From NCBI GenBank assembly GCA_963848035.1, contig CAWKCD010000001.1:124001-188000 (forward strand): 64,000 nt of DNA. The letters run 5' to 3'. Positions 44,522 to 53,056 of the stretch are shown here, piece by piece. The notes beneath the pieces were generated by a model, which saw only the letters and a program-made list of their open reading frames with translations, was not told the origin of the DNA and searched no databases. Numbering within the stretch: the first letter of the stretch is position 1; every line of letters starts with the position of its first letter. Source of the stretch: JAVVHH01 sp963848035 (GTDB lineage Bacteria > Pseudomonadota > Alphaproteobacteria > Acetobacterales > Acetobacteraceae). The translations under genes and the position numbers were made by a program.

Positions 44522-45388
44522 ATGCTGACAATCGGCGGCTTCGGCTTCCTCCTCGCCTGCGTCTTCGGCAGCTACATCCTCTCCGGCGGCAGCCTCGAGC
44601 CGCTGATCGAGGCCATGCCGTTCGAGTTGCTCACCATCGGCGGCGCCGCAATCGGCACCTTCCTCATGGCCAACAGCATGCACGACATCAAGCACGTGCT
44701 CGGCGGCATGAAGAAGATCCTGAAGGGCGCCTCCTACAAGAAGGCCAACTACATCGAGCTGCTCAGCCTGCTCTTCTTCTTCACCCGCCTCGCCACCACC
44801 AAGGGCGCCATGGCGCTCGAACCCCACATCGAGAAGCCCGAGGAAAGCGCCGCCTTCCAGAAATTCCCAGGCATCCTCGCCAACCACCACGCCACCGACA
44901 TCATCTGCGACTACCTGCGCATGCTCGGCATGAACGCCGACGACCCGCACCAGATCGAAGACCTGCTCGGCCGCGAACTGAAGAAGACGCTCCACGAGGA
45001 GCTACACCCCGCCCACGCCATCCAGAGCATGGCCGACGCCCTCCCCGCCCTCGGCATCGTCGCCGCCGTGCTCGGCGTCATCAAGACCATGTCCCACATC
45101 AACGAGCCCCCCGCCGTCCTCGGCGCCATGATCGGCGGCGCGCTCGTCGGAACCTTCCTCGGCGTGCTCCTCGCCTACGGCCTAGCCGGCCCCTTCGCCT
45201 CCCGCCTCAAAGGCGTCGTCGAGGAGGAAAGCCAATACTTCGAAGTCATCCGCGCCGTCCTGATCGCACACCTCCACGGCAACGCGCCCCAGATCAGCAT
45301 CGAAACCGGCCGCAAGATGGCCCCCAACCAGCACATGCCCAGCTTCGCCGAACTCGAAGAAGCCGCCCAAGCCGTCCAGATGACCTGA
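44522..45388 (+). CDS. motA: Flagellar motor stator protein MotA
   Basis: A 288-residue protein with four membrane segments, the long cytoplasmic loop between segments 2 and 3 (ILKGASYKKANYIELLSLL ... RELKKTLHEELHP), and the paired C-terminal helices ALPALGIVAAVLGVIKTM and MIGGALVGTFLGVLLAYGL that line the proton path. It starts 5 bases after motB, so the two are co-transcribed. It forms the proton-conducting stator with MotB. Confidence 0.93.
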   Translation: MLTIGGFGFLLACVFGSYILSGGSLEPLIEAMPFELLTIGGAAIGTFLMANSMHDIKHVLGGMKKILKGASYKKANYIELLSLLFFFTRLATTKGAMALEPHIEKPEESAAFQKFPGILANHHATDIICDYLRMLGMNADDPHQIEDLLGRELKKTLHEELHPAHAIQSMADALPALGIVAAVLGVIKTMSHINEPPAVLGAMIGGALVGTFLGVLLAYGLAGPFASRLKGVVEEESQYFEVIRAVLIAHLHGNAPQISIETGRKMAPNQHMPSFAELEEAAQAVQMT

Positions 45389-45454
45389 CGTCCCTCATGG
45401 CCAAGCAATGACGCGACCCTTGTCATTGCCGCTCCACAGTTGCACCCTATCGCA

Positions 45455-46657
45455 ATGATCTCGCGCTACGCCCGCGTGAACGTGCTCATCGGGACAGGCC
45501 ACTTCCTGTCCCATTTCTACATGCTCGTCCTGCCGCCCCTCTTCCTCGTCTGGCAGCGCGAGTTCTCCGTCACCTTCGCCGAACTCGGCATGACCGTCGC
45601 CCTCATGAGCGGCATCACCGCCCTGCTCCAGACCCCGGTCGGCTTCCTCGTCGACCGCCACGGCGCCCGCCCCTTCCTCATCGGCGGCACCCTGCTGATG
45701 TCCCTCTCGATGGCCGCGATGTCGGCGGCCACCGAGTTCTGGCAAATCCTCGGCTTGGCGGCCCTTAGCGGGGTCGGCAACTCCGTTATCCATCCCTCCG
45801 ACTACGCCATCCTCAGCGGCTCCGTCCCCAAGGACCGCATGGGCCGAGCCTTCGCCTGGCACACCTTCACCGGCAATCTCGGCTTCGCCGCCGGCCCGCC
45901 CGTCATCGCCCTGCTGATGACGATCATGGGCTGGCGCGCCGCCCTCCTGCTGCTCGGCGGCATCGGCATCCCCGTCGTCGGCACCATCCTCTGGCAGAGC
46001 CGTATCCTCGTCGACCAGCACCGCCACGTCGCCGAGACCGCCACCGCCATCTCCGGCCGCGCCCTGCTGCTGACCCGGCCGATGCTGCTCTTCTTCGGCT
46101 TCTACCTCCTCGGCAGCATGGCCGGCGCCGGCATGCAGACCTGGCTCGTCACCGTGCTGCACGACGTCAAAGGCCTCGACATCGCCATCGCCTCCTCGGC
46201 GCTGACCGGATACATGGCCGGCATGACCTCCGGCGTCCTCGTCGGCGGCTGGTTCGCCGACCGGGTCCGCCGCCTCGCCACCATCACCGTCGTGCTCTCC
46301 GTCGCATCGGCCGCGCTCACCCTCCTCGCCGGCCTGTTCTCCCTCGGCGGCGCGCTCACCTGCATCGTGCTCTTCCTCTCCGGCGTCGCCCTCGGCGGTA
46401 GCCGAACCCCCCGCGACATCATGGTCAAGGACGCCGCGCCCCCGGGTCAGATCGGCAAGGTCTTCGGCTTCGTCAGCGCCGGCCTCCCCCTCGGCTCCGC
46501 CCTCACCCCCGTCCCGTTCGGCTTCCTCATCGACCACGGCCGCCCCGACCTGGTGCTCCCCTTGGTCTCCCTCATCCTGGTCTCGAGCCTGCTCTGCATG
46601 GGCAGCGCCCGCGCCGCCGCCCACAGCCCGGCGCCAATGCCCCTCCCCGCGGAATGA
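45455..46657 (+). CDS. Major facilitator superfamily transporter
   Basis: A 400-residue protein with about 12 membrane segments and the loop-2-3 motif GFLVDRHGARPFLIGG. The start is uncertain: ATG at 45455 is chosen, but a TTG 15 bases upstream is also possible and neither has a strong ribosome site. Related to fosmidomycin-resistance-type transporters by the N-terminal pattern (GTGHFLSHFYMLVLPPLF), though substrate assignment is not secure. Its stop is 1 base from that of the convergent PLP-enzyme gene. Confidence 0.82.
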   Translation: MISRYARVNVLIGTGHFLSHFYMLVLPPLFLVWQREFSVTFAELGMTVALMSGITALLQTPVGFLVDRHGARPFLIGGTLLMSLSMAAMSAATEFWQILGLAALSGVGNSVIHPSDYAILSGSVPKDRMGRAFAWHTFTGNLGFAAGPPVIALLMTIMGWRAALLLLGGIGIPVVGTILWQSRILVDQHRHVAETATAISGRALLLTRPMLLFFGFYLLGSMAGAGMQTWLVTVLHDVKGLDIAIASSALTGYMAGMTSGVLVGGWFADRVRRLATITVVLSVASAALTLLAGLFSLGGALTCIVLFLSGVALGGSRTPRDIMVKDAAPPGQIGKVFGFVSAGLPLGSALTPVPFGFLIDHGRPDLVLPLVSLILVSSLLCMGSARAAAHSPAPMPLPAE

Positions 46658-46658
46658 C

Positions 46659-47741
46659 CTACCAGTAGTTCACCCGCTCCCACTCCCCCACCACCGGCCC
46701 ATCGCCGTCCACCACGTAATACCGATCGTGCGCCGCAACCGTCATGCACACATGGTTGGGCAGCACCCGCACCCGATCCCCCACCTTCACCGCCGGAAAC
46801 GGCCGCGCCGGATCGCACACCACAACCCCGTGCTCCTGATACGCCGACTCGAGCACGCTATGGCCCAGCCCCTCCACCAGCCCGAACCCGTAATCCACCG
46901 GCGTCGCCGACGTGCTCCGATCCTTCGACAGCGCCAACCCGCCCGCATCGATCAGGAACCGATGCTCCCGCGGCCGCAGCCCGATCACCGAAGCCAACAC
47001 CGTCACCGCGATGTCCTCTACCCGATGCGTCAGGATCTCCGACTGGAACAGATCCCCGAACATGTAAACGCCCGCCCGAAGCTCCGTGATCCCATCCAGC
47101 CGCGCCGCATGGACAGCCGTCGGCGAACTCCCCATCGAAACGATCCCGACCGCATGCCCCGCCCCCCGCAGCCGCTCCGCCGCCAGCACCACCGCACCCC
47201 GCTCCCGCTCCGCGATCTCCGCCATCTCGGCCGCGCTCCGCCCCGCATAGGACTGCCCCCCATGCGTCAACACCCCCACCAGCGAAGCCCCCAACCGCCG
47301 CGCCAGTTCCGGCAACACCGGATCCTCGGCCGTCACCCCGCCCCGCCGCTCCCCGCAATCCACCTCGATCAGCGCCGCCATCCCGCGCGCCCCGATCGCC
47401 TCCGCCACCGCCAGATCGTCCGTGATGACCTTCACCGCCGCCCCCGCCGCATTCAGCGCCGCCACCTCGTCCAGCTTCTGCGGCGTCACACCCACCGCAT
47501 AGATCATGTCCCCCAGCCCATGCCCGGCGAAATACCGCGCCTCCGCCAAGGTCGAGACCGTGATCCCCCCCGCCTCGCCCTCGAGCGCCATCCGCGCCAC
47601 GTCGATCGACTTCGCCGTCTTCATATGCGGCCGCAGCGCCACCCCATGCCGCCGTGCAACCGCCGACATCACAGCCAAATTCGCCCGCAACTTCCCCCGG
47701 TCCAACACCAGGCAAGGCGTCCGCAACGCCTCCAATCTCAC
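46659..47741 (-). CDS. DSD1-family PLP enzyme (D-threonine aldolase / D-serine dehydratase-like)
   Basis: A 360-residue fold-III (alanine-racemase-type) enzyme. The PLP Lys lies in ALRPHMKTAKSIDVARM. Further marks are GITVSTLAEARYFAG, MGSSPTAVHAARLDGITELRAG and a C-terminal metal-site-like LPNHVCMTVAAHD. Family members act on beta-hydroxy-D-amino acids such as D-threonine or D-serine with a divalent metal. GTG at 47741 overlaps the stop of the upstream threonine-synthase-like gene, so both PLP enzymes are made together. Confidence 0.85.
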   Translation of the reverse strand: MRLEALRTPCLVLDRGKLRANLAVMSAVARRHGVALRPHMKTAKSIDVARMALEGEAGGITVSTLAEARYFAGHGLGDMIYAVGVTPQKLDEVAALNAAGAAVKVITDDLAVAEAIGARGMAALIEVDCGERRGGVTAEDPVLPELARRLGASLVGVLTHGGQSYAGRSAAEMAEIAERERGAVVLAAERLRGAGHAVGIVSMGSSPTAVHAARLDGITELRAGVYMFGDLFQSEILTHRVEDIAVTVLASVIGLRPREHRFLIDAGGLALSKDRSTSATPVDYGFGLVEGLGHSVLESAYQEHGVVVCDPARPFPAVKVGDRVRVLPNHVCMTVAAHDRYYVVDGDGPVVGEWERVNYW

Positions 47742-48853
47742 AGCCGCACCCCCAACAACTCCGCGATCCGCGGCGTCGCCTTCAGCCCCGTCCCCGTCAG
47801 CACCAGCACGATCGTCTCCTCCGCCCCGATCACCCCCTGCTTCAACAACTGCCCCAACGCCGCCACCACCTGCGCACACGTCGGCTCGACATAGATCCCC
47901 GTCCGCGCCAGCGCCAAGACCGCCTCCCCGATCTCCTCCTCGCTCACCAAAGCCGCCCCACCCCCGCTCTCCCGCAACGCCGCCACCACCTCGCCCATCC
48001 GCACCGGCGCAGCGATCGCCGTCCCCTCCGCCATCGTCGGCCGCACCGGCCCCGCCGCCACCCCCAACACCGCCGCCGCGATCGGCCCGCAATGCGCCGG
48101 CTGCGAAGCCCAGATCTTCGGCCCCCGCTCGATCTCCCCCGCCCGCACCAGCTCCCCGAACCCGATCGCGCACCCCAACACGTTCGACCCGGCGCCGCAC
48201 GGGATGATCACATGATCAGGCGCCCGAAACCCCAGATCCTCCCAAAGCTCGTAAGCCAGCGTCTTCGTCCCGTGCAGGAAGAACGGATGCCAGTTATGGC
48301 TCGCATAGAAGATCGAGCTCGCCCGCCGCACCGCCGCATCCGCCGTATCCTGCCGCGTCCCCGGCACCAGCTCGACATCGGCCCCATGCGCCCGCATCTG
48401 CACCGTCTTGGCCGGGCTGGTGCTGTCCGGCGCCATGATCACCGCCCCCATCCCCCCCGCCGCCGCATACGCCGCGATCGCCGCCCCGCCATTCCCCGAA
48501 CTGTCCTCCAGCACGGCCTGGACCCCCTGCGCCCGCAGCAGCGACAGCATCACCGACGCCCCCCGGTCCTTGAAGCTCCCCGTCGGCATGAACCACTCGC
48601 ACTTCAGATGCACCGCCGCCCCATGCAGCCGCCGCCGCAGCAGCGGCGTGCACCCCTCCCCCATGCTGATCGGCGCCGCCTCCAGCGGAAACGCCCCCCG
48701 ATACCGCCACAAACTCCGCTCGCCCCGGTCGATCTCCCCCCGCCGCAACCCCGGCAGCGCCGTCAGCTGCAGCGGCGCCCCATCCGGCCCGCACCACCGC
48801 GGCACATCCAACGGAAACGTCGCGCCACTGCGCGGATCGACATAGGTGACCAT
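47738..48853 (-). CDS. Threonine-synthase-like PLP lyase (fold II)
   Basis: A 371-residue protein with the PLP Lys in MPTGSFKDRGAS, the phosphate loop SSGNGGAAIAAYAA and the Ser/Thr-rich PLP-nitrogen end (LVLTGTGLKA). An N-terminal metal-binding-like segment (YVDPRSGATFPLDVPRWCGPDG) resembles threonine synthase. No other threonine genes are here, and pairing with a D-amino-acid enzyme suggests a catabolic threonine/serine or diaminopropionate-type lyase instead. ATG at 48853 is kept because the N-terminal domain begins at once. It is divergent from an M20 peptidase gene across 45 bases. Confidence 0.78.
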   Translation of the reverse strand: MVTYVDPRSGATFPLDVPRWCGPDGAPLQLTALPGLRRGEIDRGERSLWRYRGAFPLEAAPISMGEGCTPLLRRRLHGAAVHLKCEWFMPTGSFKDRGASVMLSLLRAQGVQAVLEDSSGNGGAAIAAYAAAGGMGAVIMAPDSTSPAKTVQMRAHGADVELVPGTRQDTADAAVRRASSIFYASHNWHPFFLHGTKTLAYELWEDLGFRAPDHVIIPCGAGSNVLGCAIGFGELVRAGEIERGPKIWASQPAHCGPIAAAVLGVAAGPVRPTMAEGTAIAAPVRMGEVVAALRESGGGAALVSEEEIGEAVLALARTGIYVEPTCAQVVAALGQLLKQGVIGAEETIVLVLTGTGLKATPRIAELLGVRL

Positions 48854-48898
48854 GCCGCCAGCCTTGCCCGCCCCCTCCCGCCGTGCAAGAGGAGCGCC

Positions 48899-50002
48899 AT
48901 GGAGACGCCCGAATTCATCGCGCACCTCGCCCAGGACATGGTCCGGATCGACAGCCGCAGCACGGTCAGCAACCTCCCCATCGCCGACCGCATCGCCCTC
49001 GACCTCGCCGAGTTCGAGATCGAACGCCTCGACTACAAGGACCCGGCCGGCGTCAACAAATGCGCCCTCGTCGCCGCCCGCGGCCGCAACGGCCTCGCCT
49101 TCTCCGGCCACATGGACACCGTCCCCGACACCGGCTGGACCACCGACCCCTGGTCCGGCGACATCGACGGCGACACCCTGCACGGCCTCGGCAGCACCGA
49201 CATGAAAGGCCCCATCGCCAGCCTCATCGCCGCCGCCACCCTCCTGCCCCCCAGCGTCCCCGTCGCCCTCTTCATCACCACCGACGAGGAAACCACCAAG
49301 CAGGGCGCCAACCTGCTCGCCCGCTCGAGCCAACTCGCCCGCAGCTTCGCCCCCCGCGCCATCCTGATCGCCGAACCCACCGGCATGATCCCCATCCGCG
49401 GCCACCGCAGCCACATCGAGTTCACCGCCACCGCCACCGGCATCCAGGCCCACAGCAGCACCGGCCGCGGCCGCAACGCCAACTGGGACCTGATCGCCTT
49501 CATGGGCGACATGGCCAAGCTGCACGAACGCCTCCGGACCGACCCGGCGCTGCAAGACCCCGCCTACGACCCCGCCTTCAGCGACTTCAACCCCATCCTC
49601 GACAACCACGGCGCCGCCATCAACGTCACCACCCCCCGCGCCACCGCCCGCATCCGCTACCGCTACAGCGCCGGCATCGACCCCGCGCCCATCGTCGCCG
49701 CCGTCCACGACGCCGCCGCCAAACACGGCATCGACGTCACCGAGACCCGCGGCGCCCCACCCCCCGAACTCCCCGCCGACCACCCCCTCATCGCCCTCGC
49801 CAGCACCCTCACCGGCGCCCCCCCCAGCACCGTCCCCTTCGGCACCGACGCCTCCGAACTCCAACAACTCGCCCCCTGCCTCATCCTCGGCCCCGGCGAC
49901 ATCAACGTCGCCCACACCCCCCGCGAATCCGTCAGCCTCTCCGCCCTAATCGACGCCGTCCCCGTCTTCGCCCGCCTGGCGGAACAAATCGCCTCGTTAT
50001 AG
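48899..50002 (+). CDS. M20-family metallopeptidase / deacylase
   Basis: A 367-residue protein with zinc ligands in FSGHMDTVPD, GLGSTDMKGP and FITTDEETTKQGA, plus the dimerisation lid (GHRSHIEFTATATGIQAHSS). ATG follows AGAGGAG at ideal spacing. It is of the ArgE/DapE/CPG2 type, which hydrolyses N-acyl amino acids or small peptides. Its neighbours handle hydroxy-amino acids, so it may supply or clean up related substrates. The substrate is not defined by sequence. Confidence 0.83.
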   Translation: METPEFIAHLAQDMVRIDSRSTVSNLPIADRIALDLAEFEIERLDYKDPAGVNKCALVAARGRNGLAFSGHMDTVPDTGWTTDPWSGDIDGDTLHGLGSTDMKGPIASLIAAATLLPPSVPVALFITTDEETTKQGANLLARSSQLARSFAPRAILIAEPTGMIPIRGHRSHIEFTATATGIQAHSSTGRGRNANWDLIAFMGDMAKLHERLRTDPALQDPAYDPAFSDFNPILDNHGAAINVTTPRATARIRYRYSAGIDPAPIVAAVHDAAAKHGIDVTETRGAPPPELPADHPLIALASTLTGAPPSTVPFGTDASELQQLAPCLILGPGDINVAHTPRESVSLSALIDAVPVFARLAEQIASL

Positions 50003-50036
50003 CGAGTGGTATTTGACGCTTGGTCCGGTTCGAGCC

Positions 50037-50099
50037 ATGTCAGCTCCCGACCCATCCTGGACATTTACCTGTTTGCTTTGGATACCCGGAAGCTGACAT
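50037..50099. repeat. Imperfect inverted repeat after the M20 gene
   Basis: Left arm ATGTCAGCTCCCGACCCATCC (21 bases, 50037-50057) pairs imperfectly with 50080-50099, where the matching core is AGCTGACAT. A 22-base AT-richer loop lies between. It could be a terminator for the M20 gene or the remnant of a small mobile element at the edge of the lower-GC patch. The rest of the 180-base gap shows nothing recognisable. Confidence 0.5.
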
Positions 50100-50181
50100 C
50101 GTCACACCCAACGACAGCTCCCAATCGGAGGGCCTTGGTAAGATCGGCAAGTTGACCGGTCAGCCGCGAAGTCATCAAAAG

Positions 50182-50611
50182 CTATATTTTTTGAGATTTT
50201 CCGTTACTTAATCTTTGGTGTTCTACTGAAGCCTTTGCTCGCATTGCTTCAACGATGAAACAGCAGACCGTGGCAGAGAGAACACCGTGCAACCCATAGG
50301 ACCACCAGTTGGTAGTGTCCCCCATCTCCTTCATGACAAGCACGCCACAAACACCGCCAGTGGAGATGGTCGCGACAAAGCGGATTCGGCGCGACGGCAG
50401 CGTTCCGGCATATGGAGTGCTCGCTATTTGCCACGCCAGCCCGGTGAGAAATGCAGAAGGAAACCCAAAAATGAAGCATAGAAATACAAGTGGGCTGAAA
50501 AGGGCTTGCAGGCCGACGAATGTATCGACAAGACGGTGGGCTGTTACTCTAAGAAGAGTCAATCCGATAAGAGGACCAAGAAGTAAGAAAAGAACCAATT
50601 CACTCAGCCTA
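50182..50611 (-). pseudogene. Small membrane protein, 3' part, cut by IS630
   Basis: An open frame reading LSELVLFLLLGPLIGLTLLR ... NGKSQKI, with about four hydrophobic segments, enters the IS at 50611. Removing the IS and one TA copy joins it in frame to the segment at 51758-51824, giving a start MPDRITERVFKVQLEDPPHS. The restored protein would be about 160 residues. Base composition is clearly lower in GC than the surroundings, suggesting acquired DNA. The family is not recognised. Confidence 0.6.
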
Positions 50612-51757
50612 GTGGATGAAATCTGACGGTCGAGTCCATTTGGGATTCCCACGGCTCGGCGCGACGTGCGAGTCCGGAGCATGCGCACCGGTGTCATTGT
50701 CGATGTCTCCCCCGCCGACCGCGAGCGGCTTGCTGCCATCGCGGCCGATCGCAACAGCCCGCAGAAGCACGCCTGGCGAGCTCGGATCGTGTTGCTGACC
50801 AGCGAAGGCTGCGGCACGGCTGAGATCATGCGAGAGGCCGGTGTCGCCAAAACCGCTGTTTGGCGCTGGCAAGAGCGCTTCATGCAGGAAGGTGTGGACG
50901 GGCTACTGCGCGACAAGACGCGGCCGTCGCGCATCCCGCCGCTCGCCCCGGAGATCGCTGAGCGCGTCGTGGCGCTCACGATCGAGCCGCCGCCGGGCGA
51001 GACGACCCACTGGACTGCGCTCGCAATGGCCAAGGCAGTCGGTATCAGCGTCAGTTCGGTGCAGCGCATCTGGCGGGCGCACGGCCTTCAACCGCACCGG
51101 CTGCGCCAGTTCAAGCTGTCCAACGATCCCAACTTCGCGGCAAAGCTGCGCGATGTCGTCGGCCTCTACATCGATCCTCCGGCGCACGCTGTGGTCCTCT
51201 CGATGGACGAAAAGAGCCAGATCCAGGCGCTCGATCGCACTCAGCCGGGGCTGCCGCTCAAGCGCGGTCGCTGCGGCACGATGACGCATGACTACATCAG
51301 GAACGGCACGACCACGCTGTTTGCCGCCTTGGACGTGGCGGCGGGCCGCGTGATCGGACGCTGCATGCAACGTCATCGACACCAGGAGTTCATCCGCTTC
51401 CTCAATACCATTGAGTGTGAGGTTCCTGCGGGCAAGCTGATCCATGTGATCCTGGACAACTACGCCGCCCACAAGCATCCCAAGGTGATCGAGTGGCTGG
51501 GGCGCCACCCGCGCTTCACCTTCCACTTCACGCCGACTTCGGCCTCGTGGCTGAACGCTGTCGAGGGCTTCTTTGCCAAGCTCACCAAGCAGCGGCTCAA
51601 GCGGGGCGTGTTCCATTCGCTTGTATCGTTGCAGGCGGCAATCAACCGATACATTGCTCAGGCAAACGATGCCCCGCGTCCCTTCCGCTGGACCAAGGAC
51701 CCGGACAAGATCATCGCTGCCGTCCGACGAGGGCACCAAATGTTAGATTCGCTCCAC
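50612..51757 (+). mobile_element. IS630-family insertion sequence, 1146 bp, complete
   Basis: Terminal inverted repeats start GTGGATGAAATCTGAC on the left and GTGGAGCGAATCTAAC (reverse complement of the right end). It is flanked by TA on both sides (50610-50611 and 51758-51759), the target duplication of this family. It contains one full transposase gene. It interrupts the small membrane-protein gene on the opposite strand. Ends and coding frame are intact, so it may still be active. Confidence 0.88.
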
Positions 51758-51760
51758 TAG
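50681..51760 (+). CDS. IS630-family transposase
   Basis: A 359-residue DDE transposase. N-terminal helix-turn-helix domains (GTAEIMREAGVAKTAVWRWQ and SVSSVQRIWRAHGL) precede the catalytic core: Asp in VVLSMDEKSQ, Asp in HVILDNYAAHKHPK and Glu in SWLNAVEGFFAKL. The single-frame form has no frameshift. The stop codon TAG is made of the target TA duplication plus the first flanking G, so it lies outside the element. A GTG 15 bases upstream is an alternative start. Confidence 0.92.
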   Translation: MRTGVIVDVSPADRERLAAIAADRNSPQKHAWRARIVLLTSEGCGTAEIMREAGVAKTAVWRWQERFMQEGVDGLLRDKTRPSRIPPLAPEIAERVVALTIEPPPGETTHWTALAMAKAVGISVSSVQRIWRAHGLQPHRLRQFKLSNDPNFAAKLRDVVGLYIDPPAHAVVLSMDEKSQIQALDRTQPGLPLKRGRCGTMTHDYIRNGTTTLFAALDVAAGRVIGRCMQRHRHQEFIRFLNTIECEVPAGKLIHVILDNYAAHKHPKVIEWLGRHPRFTFHFTPTSASWLNAVEGFFAKLTKQRLKRGVFHSLVSLQAAINRYIAQANDAPRPFRWTKDPDKIIAAVRRGHQMLDSLH

Positions 51761-51824
51761 GACCGCTGTGAGGTGGATCTTCTAGTTGCACTTTGAAAAC
51801 TCGCTCAGTGATCCGATCAGGCAT
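51758..51824 (-). pseudogene. Small membrane protein, 5' part, cut by IS630
   Basis: Reads MPDRITERVFKVQLEDPPHS and then stops at the IS right end. Its frame continues into the 50182-50611 segment when the IS and one TA are removed. A weak AGG-containing ribosome site lies upstream. It overlaps the end of the 71-residue frame on the same strand, so the two may have been a coupled pair. Confidence 0.5.
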
Positions 51825-51997
51825 TGGCAGCCTGAGGAACGATCCATTTTTTGCAAAGTCGATCTCACATCCGCCAACACCACCGACACGCGCTCTATCC
51901 CAGTATTTGACTGGACATACTCTGCAACGATTACGATTCGGTTACCACGGAATCGTCCCCATTTTCTTGCCAAATCACGGATAGGAGAAGCATCCAT
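51782..51997 (-). CDS. Small hypothetical protein in the IS-flanking patch
   Basis: A 71-residue frame (starts MDASPIRDLARKWGRFRGN, ends SEFSKCN) on the lower-GC side of the IS. Its C-terminal codons overlap the restored start of the interrupted membrane protein, which gives modest support for being real. It may itself be a fragment of a larger gene. No family is recognised. The next 100 bases upstream (51998-52100) show nothing identifiable. Confidence 0.35.
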   Translation of the reverse strand: MDASPIRDLARKWGRFRGNRIVIVAEYVQSNTGIERVSVVLADVRSTLQKMDRSSGCQCLIGSLSEFSKCN

Positions 51998-52099
51998 TTT
52001 CCGCTTGGGAGTCCTTTCCTCGATCTCCGAGGGCTCAAAGCGTCGATTGCAGATTTGGCGATGTCCGCTTGCAGGTTCTCAACACACCAAAGCCGTCCG

Positions 52100-52267
52100 A
52101 CCGTTCACCACCCATCATTGCCATTTCCGGCCATCTCGCACTGGGCGCCAAGCGTTAGATCGTAACCACTCGCCCCAGCGCTACTGGATACCAAGCAACT
52201 CCACATCGAACTTCAGCGTCGCATTCGGCGGGATCACCCCACCCGCTCCGCGCGCGCCATGACCCAG
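52100..52267. repeat. Diverged duplicate of the FKBP gene 3' region (copy 1)
   Basis: Aligns without large gaps to 52496-52662, from CCGTTCACCACCC through the FKBP stop to the codons for the GARGAGG stretch. Differences include silent ones (GGT-ATC versus GGG-ATT near the end), so it looks like the tail of a second, once-functional FKBP gene rather than a fresh copying artefact. Similarity stops abruptly at 52267, next to a REP-like palindrome. Confidence 0.75.
52181..52266 (-). pseudogene. FKBP-type isomerase remnant (last ~28 codons)
   Basis: Reads GARGAGGVIPPNATLKFDVE followed by LLGIQ and a TAG stop, matching the C-terminus of the intact FKBP gene 0.4 kb away except Met to Lys. The rest of the gene is gone, replaced by the palindromic element. 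It shows that this spot once held two tandem FKBP genes. Confidence 0.7.
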
Positions 52268-52275
52268 CAAACGTA

Positions 52276-52440
52276 GGGCGGAAAAGCGAAGCGACATTCC
52301 GCCAACTTTGTTCAACGAGGCTAGCCTGCCTCCACTGGCTCATCCGCGCTCCGCCGCGACAGGGTTATCGGCAAAACTCCGGCAGGAAAGAGCGGCAGCG
52401 CTCCTCTCTTCATGGCGGAATGCGCTGCGCTTTTCCGCCC
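52276..52440. repeat. REP-like palindromic element
   Basis: Left arm at 52276-52304 (begins GGGCGGAAAAGCGAAGCG, ends ATTCCGCCA) pairs with the right arm at 52413-52440 (begins TGGCGGAATGCGC, ends TTTTCCGCCC), with one mismatch and one extra base. About 108 bases separate the arms. The arm resembles the widespread GGCGGA-N-AGCGAAGCG-type repeats seen in many proteobacteria. It lies between the FKBP remnant and the intact FKBP gene and may mark the deletion junction. Confidence 0.65.
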
Positions 52441-52495
52441 GACAGGGCAGCTCACAAGGTCCGCTTACCCAATAGTATCGCTGAAACCAGACAGG

Positions 52496-52662
52496 CCGTT
52501 CACCACCCATCCCTCCGATTTCCGGCCATCTCGCAATGGGCACCAAACGTCAGATCGTAACCACTCGCCCCAACGCTACTGAATCCCAAGCAACTCCACA
52601 TCGAACATCAGCGTCGCATTCGGCGGAATCACCCCACCCGCCCCGCGCGCGCCATAACCCAG
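52496..52662. repeat. Diverged duplicate of the FKBP gene 3' region (copy 2)
   Basis: The intact partner of the duplicate at 52100-52267. It covers the last 29 codons of the functional FKBP gene and about 80 bases after its stop. The 52441-52495 stretch between it and the palindrome holds nothing recognisable. Confidence 0.75.
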
Positions 52663-53001
52663 ATCCGGCGGCAAGATCAGCGTCCGCTTGCCGCCCACAT
52701 GCATGCTCGCAACCCCCTCGTCCCACCCAGGAATCACCTGCCCCTGCCCCAGGCGAAAGCTGAACGGCTTGCCGCGATCCCGCGAGCTGTCGAACTTCGC
52801 TCCCTTGCTCCCGCCATTGTACAGCCACCCCGTGTAATGCACGTTGACCGTCTGCCCCGACTTCGGCTCCGCCCCCGTGCCCACCGCCTCGTCATGATAT
52901 TGCAGCCCGGAAGCCGTGGTCACGTAACTGTCGGCAGGCGCGGCGGATGCGGTCATGGCGATGCTCAAGGCTCCAGCAAGGAAAAGGGTCAGGCGGCGCA
53001 T
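52576..53001 (-). CDS. FKBP-type peptidyl-prolyl cis-trans isomerase, exported
   Basis: A 141-residue protein with a signal peptide (about 1-22, TASA-APAD) and one FKBP domain: VNVHYTGWLYNGGSKGAKFD, PFSFRLGQGQVIPGWDEGV, YGARGAGGVIPPNATLMFDVE. The active-site aromatic residues (Tyr, Phe, Trp) are present. It assists folding in the periplasm. ATG at 53001 follows GGGAG at about 10 bases; longer readings lack sense before the signal. Confidence 0.9.
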   Translation of the reverse strand: MRRLTLFLAGALSIAMTASAAPADSYVTTASGLQYHDEAVGTGAEPKSGQTVNVHYTGWLYNGGSKGAKFDSSRDRGKPFSFRLGQGQVIPGWDEGVASMHVGGKRTLILPPDLGYGARGAGGVIPPNATLMFDVELLGIQ

Positions 53002-53056
53002 GTATCGAGGCTCCCATCGAAGGGCGGGCGGCAGGCGTAGCCGGATCGCGCGCCCC

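Noticed and set aside
52155..52546. Two small open frames near the FKBP remnant
   Set aside because: They lie inside the duplicated and palindromic DNA, have no ribosome site and show no family resemblance.
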